The notes beneath the pieces are model-generated. The model made no database searches. It had not been told where the DNA came from and was given only the letters and a program-made list of their open reading frames with translations. Positions 37,208 to 46,182 of a DNA stretch of 64,000 bases are shown one piece after another. A program made the translations under genes and the position numbers. Within the stretch, counting starts at the first letter, position 1; every line of letters begins with the position of its first letter. This DNA is from Sphingobium naphthae (lineage in GTDB: Bacteria; Pseudomonadota; Alphaproteobacteria; Sphingomonadales; Sphingomonadaceae). The stretch spans positions 124,001 through 188,000 of the forward strand of contig NZ_JAJGNO010000002.1 of the NCBI RefSeq assembly GCF_020782235.1. Direction: 5' to 3'.

Positions 37208-37247
37208 GTCCTTCACTCAGACCCTGGTGAGACCTTCCTTGTCGAAC

Positions 37248-38708
37248 ATGGCAACCGAGGCACGGATGCTCGCCTATTCCTCGGGCAATTTCGGCAAGGC
37301 GCTGCTCTTCTCCGGCGCGGACCTCACCATCCTGTTCCTGCTCACCGACGTGCTGGGACTCGGCGCAACGACCGCCGGGCTGATGATGCTGGTCGCCTTG
37401 TGCGGCGATCTTCTGTTCGATCTGGTGGCGGCGCGGCTGGTCATCCGGTTGCGGCGGGCGGGCAGGGGCTATCGCTGGCTGGTGGTCGCCGCGGCGACGC
37501 CCTGCGCTCTCGCCTTCGCGCTGCTCTACGCCATGCCGGCCCTGGGCGCGCGTCAGCTTTGGCCCTTGGCCGCCGCGCTGCTGATTTTCCGCGGCGCCTA
37601 TGCGGTGATCGACGTGCCGCACAATGCGCTGATGGCGCAGGTGGCGGGCGACAGCCGCGCGCGGGGCAGGGTGTCTGGCTATCGGCTGCTGTTCAGCACC
37701 ACCGCGGCGCTTACCATCGCGACGATCCTGACGCCGCTCGTCCAGCAGGCTGGCCGCGCGCAGGCATTCGATCGGCTGGCGGTGACAGGGGGCGCTGCGG
37801 CGGCGCTGTTCGCGCTCACCATGATCGCATGCGCCCTCGCGTCCAGCGGCGGGCGGCGCGACGTATCGGCTGCAAGCGATGGCATATCGGTGCCGTTGCG
37901 CGACCCGATGGTGCTGGGCATGGGGCTGCTGGCCATGCTGACCGGCTTTGCCGCGCCCAGCTTCGGCCGGATGCTGCTATATATCGGAAGCTATGTCGTG
38001 CATCGGCCCGATCTGGTGCCGACGCTGTTGTTGGCGGTGACCGCGGGGCAGTTCGCCGGCGTCATTGGCTGGACCGCATTGACGCACAGGTTCAGCAAGA
38101 GCCTCCTGCTGGCGGCAGGGCATGGCGTGAGCGCCGCCGGGCTCATCTTGTTCGCGCTCTGCCTCGCCTCTCCTCCCGCGCTGATCGCCTGCGCGGCCTT
38201 GATCGGCTTCGGCTTCGCCAGCGTCTTCATGCTCCCCTGGGGGCTGCTTGCCGATGCGGTCGATGTGGTCGAATGGCGCAGCGGGCGGCGTTTCGAAACG
38301 GGACTGTTCGCTTATTATCTCGTCGTCGTGAAGGCGAGCGGTGCGGCTTCCACGGCCTTGATCGGCTGGACTTTGGGCGCGCTCGGCTATGCGCCCGCCA
38401 TGCCGCAGGGCGGGACGGTGCAGGCCGGGATGCTAACGCTCGGTTTGGGCGTGCCGCTGGCCGGAGCGCTCGCCGCCATGGGTCTGCTGCGGCGCTTCGA
38501 CCTTGATCATGGCAGGCACGCCCGTCTGCTTGCCGCCTTGGCGCGTCGCCGCGCTCAGTCGGGTGCGGAGCCGGTTTCGGGATTGAAGCGCGGATTATCG
38601 AAATCGAGCGGCCCCGGCTTCACCTCGGCGGGGGGTGAGGCGCTCTCCGTCCAGGCGCGACAGACCATGTCGCGCAGCATCGCCGCCGCCGCCGCTGTCC
38701 GCTCATAG
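37248..38708 (+). CDS. MFS sugar transporter (GPH-like)
   Basis: A 486-residue inner-membrane protein with 12 hydrophobic segments, beginning LAYSSGNFGKALLFSGADLTILFLLTD. This start and the GYRLLFSTTAA and VDVVEWRSGRRFETGLF segments resemble glycoside-pentoside-hexuronide symporters. It should bring maltose or glucose into the cytoplasm. The start is ATG 37248. After the last helix (about residue 435) the protein continues for about 50 hydrophilic residues encoded antisense to the 3' end of the nuclease gene, which looks like read-through past a lost stop. The locus position after lacI supports a maltose role. Confidence 0.85.
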   Translation: MATEARMLAYSSGNFGKALLFSGADLTILFLLTDVLGLGATTAGLMMLVALCGDLLFDLVAARLVIRLRRAGRGYRWLVVAAATPCALAFALLYAMPALGARQLWPLAAALLIFRGAYAVIDVPHNALMAQVAGDSRARGRVSGYRLLFSTTAALTIATILTPLVQQAGRAQAFDRLAVTGGAAAALFALTMIACALASSGGRRDVSAASDGISVPLRDPMVLGMGLLAMLTGFAAPSFGRMLLYIGSYVVHRPDLVPTLLLAVTAGQFAGVIGWTALTHRFSKSLLLAAGHGVSAAGLILFALCLASPPALIACAALIGFGFASVFMLPWGLLADAVDVVEWRSGRRFETGLFAYYLVVVKASGAASTALIGWTLGALGYAPAMPQGGTVQAGMLTLGLGVPLAGALAAMGLLRRFDLDHGRHARLLAALARRRAQSGAEPVSGLKRGLSKSSGPGFTSAGGEALSVQARQTMSRSIAAAAAVRS

Positions 38709-39547
38709 ATCAGGGCGCGCACGTCGGGGTCGGCGAAATCGGCAAATCCGTCCCGCTTCTCCAGCTTGTAGACCGTCTCCACCTGATCGCCCGCTTCGTC
38801 GAGATAAGCGAGCACCGCATTGAACATGTCGCCGCTGCGGTGCCCCGGTGCGCCGATCCGGGGCGCGATGTCGGCCACGCTCAGCCCCATGCCGTCGACG
38901 AACTGGCTTTCGAACCGGCCATGGATGCTGCGGTCGCGCGTATAACCCTGGGGATTGTCGCCGATCCAACCGTCGGAATGGATCGAGTCATGCAGCGGCT
39001 GCCCGCCATCGCCGATATAATGGCCCAGGCGGATCGCCTGAAAGGCGCAATGCTGCTCGGGAAAAGCGGTGCTGGCGCCTTCCGCCTGCGCCTTGCGGAT
39101 CTGGCGCATGCACACGACCATCCGGTCATAGGCCTCGATCGCGGCATAGGGCAGGGTGCCGGTCCATCGCACATTGGTGCGCGCCGCCGTCGCCGGGTCA
39201 CTGTCCTTGATCTGCTCATGATGTTTGTAGAGCGCCAGGATGAATTCATAGCGCGAACGCGGGATCGGCCGGACGAAAGCGAATTGCTCCCGGAACCAGC
39301 CATGATTGGGATCTTCCTCGATCTTGGAGAAATTCTCCGACGCGCCGCGCCAGCTGTCGGGCAGCGAAGCGGAAGCGGCAATATAGGCGGCATGGCGGCG
39401 CAGGAACACCGGGCCATCGTCGGGAATGGCCTCGATCGCGGCGCGGTCGATCACCGCATGCGCGGTCCCGCCCCAGGCGCTTGCGGACTGGGGCAGCATC
39501 ATCGCCGCGCCGGACAGCGCGATGAGCGTGAGGGGCAGGACATGCAT
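38555..39547 (-). CDS. Secreted S1/P1-family nuclease
   Basis: A 330-residue zinc nuclease that would cut single-stranded DNA or RNA and may remove 3' phosphates. Signal cleavage after Ala24 would make Trp25 the mature N-terminus, as required for the trinuclear zinc site, and His30 matches His6 of P1 nuclease. Asp64 (LPDSW), His176 and Asp180 with His186 (LGHYIGDGGQPLH), and His209 with Glu213 (HGRFE) fit the remaining ligands. It is the third gene after the TonB receptor and DUF218 genes, with a gaggag ribosome site. Its last 154 bases overlap the end of the transporter gene on the opposite strand. Confidence 0.9.
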   Translation of the reverse strand: MHVLPLTLIALSGAAMMLPQSASAWGGTAHAVIDRAAIEAIPDDGPVFLRRHAAYIAASASLPDSWRGASENFSKIEEDPNHGWFREQFAFVRPIPRSRYEFILALYKHHEQIKDSDPATAARTNVRWTGTLPYAAIEAYDRMVVCMRQIRKAQAEGASTAFPEQHCAFQAIRLGHYIGDGGQPLHDSIHSDGWIGDNPQGYTRDRSIHGRFESQFVDGMGLSVADIAPRIGAPGHRSGDMFNAVLAYLDEAGDQVETVYKLEKRDGFADFADPDVRALIYERTAAAAAMLRDMVCRAWTESASPPAEVKPGPLDFDNPRFNPETGSAPD

Positions 39548-39558
39548 GGGCAGGCTCC

Positions 39559-40737
39559 TCAGGGGTCGAGCGGATCGCGCGGATCGACCCGGTTCGATTG
39601 GGGCAGGGGACGGAACAGCAATTCGGTGGGCGACAGCCGAGCGCCTATCGTGCCTGGCTGATAACCCAGTTCCCGTGTATTGCGCCGCACGAAGTCGCCG
39701 CTTTCGATCGACGCGCTTTGACTTGGGTTGCAGACGATCAGCGCATCCTTGTTCATCGGCGCGCGCAGCATCATCAACAAGCGCGCGGCGTTGCGCAAAT
39801 TGGTGGTGGTGTGTCGGGCATAGGGCTCGATGACGATCGCTTCGGCCGGTATGCCATAGCGGTCGATCAGCGCCTGGCGCATCTCCGCCGCTTCAGCGAA
39901 GGGCGTGGCGCGTGGATGGGCGCGCCCGCCGGTCAGGATGATGAACGGCGCTTCTCCTCGGGCGAACCGGTCGGCCGCCAGGCGCAGATGATATTTGCCG
40001 ACCGGGCTCAGCGCCATGCCTTCGATCTCCGGACCAATGCCGGTGACGATCATCGCGCTGTAGCGATAGCGGCTCCAGTCGATCGCTCGCGCCCGCTCCA
40101 TCGCGGCCCTGTTGGCGCCGCCATCGCGCGGCTCATAGCCGATTGCATCGGTCCGATCGCTGCCATCGAGCAGCGCCAGCGCATAGTCGAAGCTCGGATC
40201 CATCGCCTGCACCGATCCGGCGCGCGGCAGCGGCGCCAGCCATTGCGCCGCCCGCAGCCGCGCCTCCCGTTCACGCGGGTCGATCGCGCCCGCTCCGTCG
40301 ATGTCGGGATAAGGGGGCACGTCGCCCAGCCCATAGCTGCGCACGATCGCGTTGACCCCTGCCACTTCCCGGCCGGCCTGGGCGGCCAGTCCGTCGTCCG
40401 GCGCGGGCATGCCGTCCAAAGTGGCGGCCGCTCGCGTCAGCGCCTCGGCCTCTTCCGCCGTCCAGAGCATGGCATGGGCGATGCACAGGGGCGCGTCCGC
40501 GCAGGCGGCGCGCCGCGCCACCCGCGCCTGGAGCGCAGCGGACAGCGCCGGGTCGGCGCGCAGGGTGCGCATGTGGCGGGCATCCTCGCCGACCGCATCG
40601 AACAGGGGGAAAAGGCGCTGCGACAGCTGCGCGGCCAGCTGATCGCGCACTGCCCCGGCTTCAGCCGGGACAGTCGCCGTCGCGATCATCGCCATCGTCA
40701 CGACCGGGGCGGCCATGTGCAGGATGCTGCGCATCAT
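39559..40737 (-). CDS. Periplasmic YdcF/SanA-like DUF218 protein with extra N-terminal region
   Basis: A 392-residue protein. A signal peptide (about 1-26, PAEA) is followed by about 180 residues I do not recognise (alpha-helical, TLRADPALSAALQARV) and then a DUF218 domain: YSAMIVTGIGPEIEG, LRLAADRFARGEAPFIILTGG, EAIVIEPYARHTTTNLRNA. DUF218 proteins are small Rossmann-like proteins tied to envelope functions, but their chemistry is not established. The start is the ATG in a TGATG overlap with the receptor stop (the GTG at 40740 is less likely). It lies between a TonB receptor and a secreted nuclease, so an envelope step in substrate handling is inferred. Confidence 0.8.
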   Translation of the reverse strand: MMRSILHMAAPVVTMAMIATATVPAEAGAVRDQLAAQLSQRLFPLFDAVGEDARHMRTLRADPALSAALQARVARRAACADAPLCIAHAMLWTAEEAEALTRAAATLDGMPAPDDGLAAQAGREVAGVNAIVRSYGLGDVPPYPDIDGAGAIDPREREARLRAAQWLAPLPRAGSVQAMDPSFDYALALLDGSDRTDAIGYEPRDGGANRAAMERARAIDWSRYRYSAMIVTGIGPEIEGMALSPVGKYHLRLAADRFARGEAPFIILTGGRAHPRATPFAEAAEMRQALIDRYGIPAEAIVIEPYARHTTTNLRNAARLLMMLRAPMNKDALIVCNPSQSASIESGDFVRRNTRELGYQPGTIGARLSPTELLFRPLPQSNRVDPRDPLDP

Positions 40738-43223
40738 CACCAGGACTTGCTGATGACGAGGCGGAAGTTGCGACCGAAGATCGGACGGCCGTAGATCGCC
40801 TCCGAACTTCCCTGACCCGCAAGCGAGTCGGTGCGGGTATTGCCTTCGGTCAGGCCATGGGCATTGAACAGATTGTCGCCCACGATCTGCAGCTGCCAGC
40901 TGCCCCGCCGCGCGGTGACACCCGCGCCCACCGTCCCATAGGAGGGAAGGGCGGTGTTGTTGTAGAGGTCGACATAGCGCTTGCCCATATAGGTGTAGCG
41001 GCCATAGACCGACACGTCCGTCTCCCCGGTCTGGAAGTCGAAACTCGGACGGATATTGCCATAAATCTTGGGCTGGCGAACGATCTGGTTGCCTTCTGCC
41101 TGCTCCGGGTCGGCCCCGGTCGCGCTCTCGAAATTCTTGTATTTGGGGTCGCTGATCGTCAGGGCGCCGTTCAGCGTGAACCAGGGTGTCACCGCCAGGC
41201 TGCCGTCGAACTCGACGCCCTTGACCTGCGCTTCGCCGATGAAGGGTACGTTGACGTCGTTGCGGCCGGTGGTCGGGTCATAGGCCAGGAAGGACGCGTT
41301 CAGCGGGTCGAAATTGGTGTAGAAACCGGTGATGTAGAGGTAGGATCGGCCGAAGGCGAGCTTGAGCCCGGCTTCATATTGATCCGCGACCGTGGTGATG
41401 ATCGTCGGGTTGATGCTCATCACCGTCTGCACATTGGGCGGCGTTTCCAGGTGCGACGCGCGGCCATAGACGCCGATGTTGCGGCTGAAGTCGTAATTGG
41501 CGCCGATCGTCCAGTTGGTGACCTCGGTCTTGCGCTTCTGGTTCAGGATGACGCCGGTGAAGGCGCGGGTGGTGTCGTCCGCCAGCGTCGCTCCGTCGCC
41601 CAGATCCGCTTGTTCGGTCAGCGCCGCCCAGCCCTTGTAGCTGTAGCGTTCATGGCGAATGCCGCCATCGATGCGCAGGCCGGGCACGATCTCCCAGGTG
41701 TCGTTGGCGTAGATGGCGAACATCTTGGCGTCGCTGTCGCCCTGGTTCAGCGTCGCGGCATAGTTGAGCACGCCATTGTCGGTGACGCGGCCGATTTCCG
41801 CGCCGGTGGCGTCGTAGGCGACCAAATCCAGCGTCTGCGGCTGTCCAGCGACCTCGATCAGGTAATTCTGATAGAGCGTCCGGCTGTCCTCGCCATACAG
41901 GCTGCCATAAAGGCCCAGCTTGATGTCATGGCTGCCGATGCCGGTGTCGAACTTGCGCGCGACCGATAGATTGGCCTGGGCCGAATAGAATTTGGAATGA
42001 ATGTCGCGATACTGGCCCTGCATGACCAGCCCCGACTTGGCATAGGGATCATAGGCGGTGTTCGTGCCGGCGAGCACATAGCCGAAGCTGTCGACCGCGC
42101 CGAAGGCGGCGCTGGCGCGGGACAGATAACCGGCGGCGAACGCATCGGCGTCGGCCGGGTTGGTGGTGGAATAGAAGGCGGTGAAATCCAGCTTGCCCTG
42201 GGTGTAGCCGGCCTTGGCGGAGACCAGCCAGCCGTCGAAATCCCCTTCATATTGCGCGCCGAAATTGACCATCTGCATATGGCGGCCATCGGACAGGTCG
42301 CTGTTGCGGCTCTGGACCTGGCCGTTGCCGTCGCGATATTTGAGATTGACGTTGCGGAAGGCCGGCGAGTTCATCGTCCCTTCGAAATAGTCGATATAGG
42401 GATCAAGCGAACGGCTGGGGTCGCGCGGGTCGGCGATCGGGATCGGCAGGTAGAAGACATTGTGATCGTTGACATAGTTCAGGTTCAGCTTGATGAACCC
42501 ATTGTCGGTGACATGCTTGATGTTCGCGCGGATCTGGCCGCCCTTGTCATTGGGGAAGCCATTGTCGCGATAGCCGTCATGATAGCGGAGGAAGCCGCCC
42601 ACCGCATAATAGGTGTCCTCGCTGATCGGGCCGGCCTGATAGGCGTCGAGGCGAAAGAGGCCGGTATCGCCCAGCGTCACCTGCGCCTTGCCGCGCGGAT
42701 CGTCGCTGCCGGTCACGGTGATGGCGTTGATGATTGCGCCCGAATAGCTTGCATAGACGGGCGCGGGGCCGCCGCGCACCACTTCGACGCGATCGGTCAT
42801 CAGGTCCTGCTTCAGGATCGCGTCGCCGCGGAAGAAGACCCCGTCATTTTCGTGGAACAGCGGCAGCCCGTCCTGCTGGAAGCTCACGAACCCGCCATCA
42901 TTGGGCAGGCCGCGGATGCGATAGATATTCTGCACCTCGCCGCCGGTGATTTCCGTCTGGAATCCGGGCAGCTGGCCGATCAGGTCGGCGAAGTTCACCG
43001 GCGCGATCTTCTCGACATCTTCCTGCGACACGGTGTTGATTGCATAGGACACGTCGAAGCGGCGCTGCGCGCGGGTCGATCCGGTGACGATGATGTCGCT
43101 GGGCGCATCGCCGGTGGCGTCGGCGGCCGGCGTCGCGTCCGGTCCTTGGGCGTAAGCGGGCGCGGAAGCGACGGAGCAAAGCGCGGCGAGCGCCGTGCCG
43201 GTGGCGAGAATCGATTTGATCAT
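40737..43223 (-). CDS. TonB-dependent receptor in the nuclease operon
   Basis: An 828-residue outer-membrane receptor with signal peptide (residues 1-25, PAYAQ), SDIIVTGSTRAQRRFDVSYA, a plug with YRIRGLPNDGGFVSFQQDG and DRVEVVRGGPAPVYASYSG, and a barrel ending FRLVISKSW. The start ATG 43223 gives MIKSILATGTALAAL; the much longer frame to 44444 is antisense to the regulator. The plug sequence differs from the glycan-type receptors in the window, suggesting a different ligand class. It heads an operon with DUF218 and S1/P1 nuclease genes and diverges from a ROK regulator. Confidence 0.91.
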   Translation of the reverse strand: MIKSILATGTALAALCSVASAPAYAQGPDATPAADATGDAPSDIIVTGSTRAQRRFDVSYAINTVSQEDVEKIAPVNFADLIGQLPGFQTEITGGEVQNIYRIRGLPNDGGFVSFQQDGLPLFHENDGVFFRGDAILKQDLMTDRVEVVRGGPAPVYASYSGAIINAITVTGSDDPRGKAQVTLGDTGLFRLDAYQAGPISEDTYYAVGGFLRYHDGYRDNGFPNDKGGQIRANIKHVTDNGFIKLNLNYVNDHNVFYLPIPIADPRDPSRSLDPYIDYFEGTMNSPAFRNVNLKYRDGNGQVQSRNSDLSDGRHMQMVNFGAQYEGDFDGWLVSAKAGYTQGKLDFTAFYSTTNPADADAFAAGYLSRASAAFGAVDSFGYVLAGTNTAYDPYAKSGLVMQGQYRDIHSKFYSAQANLSVARKFDTGIGSHDIKLGLYGSLYGEDSRTLYQNYLIEVAGQPQTLDLVAYDATGAEIGRVTDNGVLNYAATLNQGDSDAKMFAIYANDTWEIVPGLRIDGGIRHERYSYKGWAALTEQADLGDGATLADDTTRAFTGVILNQKRKTEVTNWTIGANYDFSRNIGVYGRASHLETPPNVQTVMSINPTIITTVADQYEAGLKLAFGRSYLYITGFYTNFDPLNASFLAYDPTTGRNDVNVPFIGEAQVKGVEFDGSLAVTPWFTLNGALTISDPKYKNFESATGADPEQAEGNQIVRQPKIYGNIRPSFDFQTGETDVSVYGRYTYMGKRYVDLYNNTALPSYGTVGAGVTARRGSWQLQIVGDNLFNAHGLTEGNTRTDSLAGQGSSEAIYGRPIFGRNFRLVISKSW

Positions 43224-43285
43224 GGTGAGAGACCCCCTGTGGCTTGGTTGGGAGCGCCTCTGGTCGCGCACTATGACGTTTTTAA

Positions 43286-43303
43286 TTATTGTTGTGAAAA
43301 TAA
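43286..43303. promoter_or_regulatory. Candidate ROK-regulator operator
   Basis: The 129-base divergent region has a sharply AT-rich tract (about 43278-43310) unlike its GC-rich surroundings. In it, TTATT (43286-43290) and AATAA (43299-43303) form an inverted repeat with an 8-base gap, resembling the A/T half-sites bound by NagC/Mlc-type ROK repressors. It probably overlaps the receptor promoter. The assignment is inference. Confidence 0.4.
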
Positions 43304-43352
43304 ATAAAAGCACATAGGGCGCGGCGTGGTCGAAGCCCATAGGTGACCTGCC

Positions 43353-44465
43353 ATGCATTTCCCCTCGCTGGACAAGGACCAGCGCCGCATTCTTCAGGCG
43401 CTGCGCCGCCTGGGATCGCTGTCGCGCTCGGCGCTGGCGATCGAACTGGAAATGAGCGCAACGGCGCTCACTCGGCTGTCGCGCGACTTGCTTTCGCTGG
43501 GCCTGATAGAGGAAGTGCCCGACAATGGCGCGCAGGGGCGCGGTCGCCCGGCGGTGCCGCTGCGACTCGCGGCCGGCGGCGGCTATGCGGTGGGCGCGAC
43601 CGCGCACAGGGGCATGCTGGATGTCGCGCTGGTTGATTTTACCGGCACGACCATCGCCGCGCATCACGAAGCGACCGATCCCCTCGATCCGCAGGCCTTT
43701 GCCCGCCGCGTGCGGCAATTGACTCACATGCTGGTCGATCGTCACGGGCTGCTGGGGCGACGAATGCTCGGCATCGGCATCGCGGTTCCCGGCCCGTCGC
43801 TCTCCGCCGCGGGCGATCGCTGGAGCGTGGTGGATGTGCTGCCCGGCTGGCGCGACGCACCCTTGCGGGACATTTTCTCGACCGAGATGGGCTGGCCGCT
43901 CTGGATCGAAAATGACGCCAATGCGGCTGCCATCGCCGAATTCTACCTGGGCGGCCTGATCCGTGATTTTTCCACGCTGGTCGTCCTGCTGCTGGGCTTC
44001 GGCATCGGCGCCGGCGTCATCACCGACGGGCGGCTGGTGCGCGGTCAATATGGCGTCGCGGGAGAGATTGGCTGCCTTTTTCCGGGTCATCTGCCGCGGC
44101 CGAGCCCGCTCGATCTGCTGGCGACGCTGCGCGCGGACGGATGCGCCCTGACCTCGCTCGCCGACATTGATTTCGCCGATCCCGCACAGACGCCGACGAT
44201 CCTGCGCTGGCTCGACCGTGCGGCGCATCAGCTGGAAACGGTCTGCAACACCGCCTTCGCCTGGCTGGACCCGGGCGCGATCATGCTGGCCGGCACCTTG
44301 CCGCCGGTCATCCTTCAGGGGCTGGCGGACCGGCTGCATGGCGCCGACCTCGTCACCACCGTCTTTCAGCGCCGCCCCCCCGTGCGCGTCTCCGCGCTGC
44401 GCGGATCGCCGATCACCCTGGGCGCGGCCCTGTTGCCGATCCATGCGCTGTCGGTGGACCCCTGA
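43353..44465 (+). CDS. ROK-family transcriptional regulator with degenerate motifs
   Basis: A 370-residue regulator. The N-terminal winged helix (RRILQALRRLGSLSRSALAIELEMSATALTR, about residues 11-40) is followed by a ROK domain with GIGIAVPGPS, IENDANAAAIAEFY and GFGIGAGVITDGRLVRG. The expected DxGxT ATP motif is missing (GATAHRGML instead), and the zinc motif GExGH with CxCGxxGC is reduced to GEIGCLFPGH without the cysteine cluster. It should bind a ligand and DNA but is unlikely to phosphorylate sugars. It diverges from the TonB/nuclease operon and probably controls it. Confidence 0.87.
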   Translation: MHFPSLDKDQRRILQALRRLGSLSRSALAIELEMSATALTRLSRDLLSLGLIEEVPDNGAQGRGRPAVPLRLAAGGGYAVGATAHRGMLDVALVDFTGTTIAAHHEATDPLDPQAFARRVRQLTHMLVDRHGLLGRRMLGIGIAVPGPSLSAAGDRWSVVDVLPGWRDAPLRDIFSTEMGWPLWIENDANAAAIAEFYLGGLIRDFSTLVVLLLGFGIGAGVITDGRLVRGQYGVAGEIGCLFPGHLPRPSPLDLLATLRADGCALTSLADIDFADPAQTPTILRWLDRAAHQLETVCNTAFAWLDPGAIMLAGTLPPVILQGLADRLHGADLVTTVFQRRPPVRVSALRGSPITLGAALLPIHALSVDP

Positions 44466-44551
44466 GCCCGCTGCACTGCAACCTGAATGTCATCGACGCG
44501 CCCTAGCAAGAATTTGGTCACAATTCCGACCGAGCGAAGGGGACGAATCGA

Positions 44552-46159
44552 ATGAGTGCAACGATCGCCATGGAAGGCGACGCCGGCAGGCCTGACCTCG
44601 ACAAGGGGCTGGGTCTGGTCGGAACGATCGGATTCGTCGCGGCGATCCTCGTCGCCCTGCTCTATGTCGCCTACAGCATCTATGCCGATGCCAGCGCGGC
44701 GGGGGTGGAGCCGACCACCTATCTGCCCTTCATCCTGCTGTTCGTGGCGCTGCTCATTGCGTTGGGCTTTGAATTCGTGAACGGTTTTCATGACACCGCC
44801 AATGCGGTGGCGACGGTCATCTACACCAACGCCATGCCGGCCAATGTGGCGGTCGTCTGGTCGGGCTTCTTCAATTTCCTGGGCGTGCTGCTCTCGACCG
44901 GCGCGGTCGCCTTCGGCATAGTCTCGCTGCTGCCGGTCGAACTCATCCTGCAGGTCGGGTCCAGCGCCGGTTTCGCCATGGTGTTCGCGCTGCTGATCGC
45001 GGCGATCCTGTGGAATCTCGCCACCTGGTGGCTGGGCATTCCCTCCTCCAGTTCGCACACGCTGATCGGATCGATCATCGGCGTGGGCGTCGCCAATGCG
45101 ATGATGCATGGCAAGAGCGGCACGGCCGGCGTCGATTGGAGCAAGGCGACCGAAATCGGCCAGGCGCTGCTCTTCTCGCCCCTGGTCGGCTTCGGCGTGG
45201 CCGCCTTGCTGTTCCTCGCGATGAAGATCCTCATCCGCAAGGAAGAGCTGTATCGCGAACCCAAGGATGGCGTGCCCCCACCGCCCTGGATCCGCGCGCT
45301 GCTGATCTTCACCTGCACTGGCGTCAGCTTCGCCCATGGGTCCAATGACGGGCAGAAGGGGATGGGCCTCATCATGCTGATCCTGATCGGCACCGTGCCC
45401 ACCGCCTATGCCCTCAATCGCGCCGTTCCCGAACGCTATACGATCGAGTTCCACCAGAATTCCCTCGCTGCGGCGGCGGCTCTGGGCGTGCCACCGACGG
45501 CCGGGGCGGACCCGGCGCTGGGTCGCCGCGAAATCACGCGCTATATCGCCGACCGTCAATTGTCGGACGCGACGCTGCCCGCGCTTTCCGTGCTGATCCG
45601 CGACGTCGATCGTCAGGTCAGTGAATATGGATCGCTCGCCAAGGTGCCGGCCGCCGCCGTCAGCAATATCCGCAACGACATGTATCTGTCGGCCGAAGCC
45701 ATCAAGCGGCTGGGCAAGGACGAGCGCGCCGGCCTGTCCGACGCCGCCAACACGACGCTGGCGACCTATCGCGGGTCGCTGGATGCCGGTACGCGCTTCA
45801 TCCCCACCTGGGTGAAAGTCGCCGTCGCCTTCGCGCTTGGTCTCGGCACGATGGTCGGCTGGAAGCGGATCGTCGTGACGGTCGGCGAAAAGATCGGCAA
45901 GTCGCACCTTACTTATGCCCAGGGTGCATCGGCCGAACTGGTGGCCATGGGTACGATCCTGGGCGCGGACCATCTGGGGCTGCCGGTGTCGACCACCCAT
46001 GTCCTGTCGTCCGGCGTGGCCGGCACGATGGCCGCGAACCGCTCCGGACTGCAGATGAGCACCATCCGCAATCTCGCCATCGCCTGGGTGTTGACCCTGC
46101 CGGTTTCGATCGCGCTGGCGGGCTTTCTCTACATGCTCTTCTCGCAGATCATCGCCTGA
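44552..46159 (+). CDS. pit: Inorganic phosphate transporter, Pit family
   Basis: A 535-residue inner-membrane low-affinity phosphate symporter. The two family signatures are present: GFEFVNGFHDTANAVATVIYTNA (about 72-94) and GVSFAHGSNDGQKGMGL (about 256-272), with a late VSTTHVLSSGVAGTMAA. A hydrophilic loop of about 110 residues lies between the second signature and the final helices, as in many proteobacterial Pit proteins. A gaaggggacg ribosome site precedes the ATG. It lies 86 bases after the ROK regulator and may be independent; no clear Pho box is visible. Confidence 0.93.
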   Translation: MSATIAMEGDAGRPDLDKGLGLVGTIGFVAAILVALLYVAYSIYADASAAGVEPTTYLPFILLFVALLIALGFEFVNGFHDTANAVATVIYTNAMPANVAVVWSGFFNFLGVLLSTGAVAFGIVSLLPVELILQVGSSAGFAMVFALLIAAILWNLATWWLGIPSSSSHTLIGSIIGVGVANAMMHGKSGTAGVDWSKATEIGQALLFSPLVGFGVAALLFLAMKILIRKEELYREPKDGVPPPPWIRALLIFTCTGVSFAHGSNDGQKGMGLIMLILIGTVPTAYALNRAVPERYTIEFHQNSLAAAAALGVPPTAGADPALGRREITRYIADRQLSDATLPALSVLIRDVDRQVSEYGSLAKVPAAAVSNIRNDMYLSAEAIKRLGKDERAGLSDAANTTLATYRGSLDAGTRFIPTWVKVAVAFALGLGTMVGWKRIVVTVGEKIGKSHLTYAQGASAELVAMGTILGADHLGLPVSTTHVLSSGVAGTMAANRSGLQMSTIRNLAIAWVLTLPVSIALAGFLYMLFSQIIA

Positions 46160-46182
46160 CGGCCTGATCCGGGCAAGGCGCG

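Noticed and set aside
43224-44444. N-terminal extension of the nuclease-operon receptor frame
   Set aside because: It lies antisense to the ROK gene and the promoter region; the ATG at 43223 starts a clear signal peptide.
44466-44551. Pho box upstream of the phosphate transporter
   Set aside because: Only a single TGTCAT-like half-site is present, without the second direct repeat at proper spacing.
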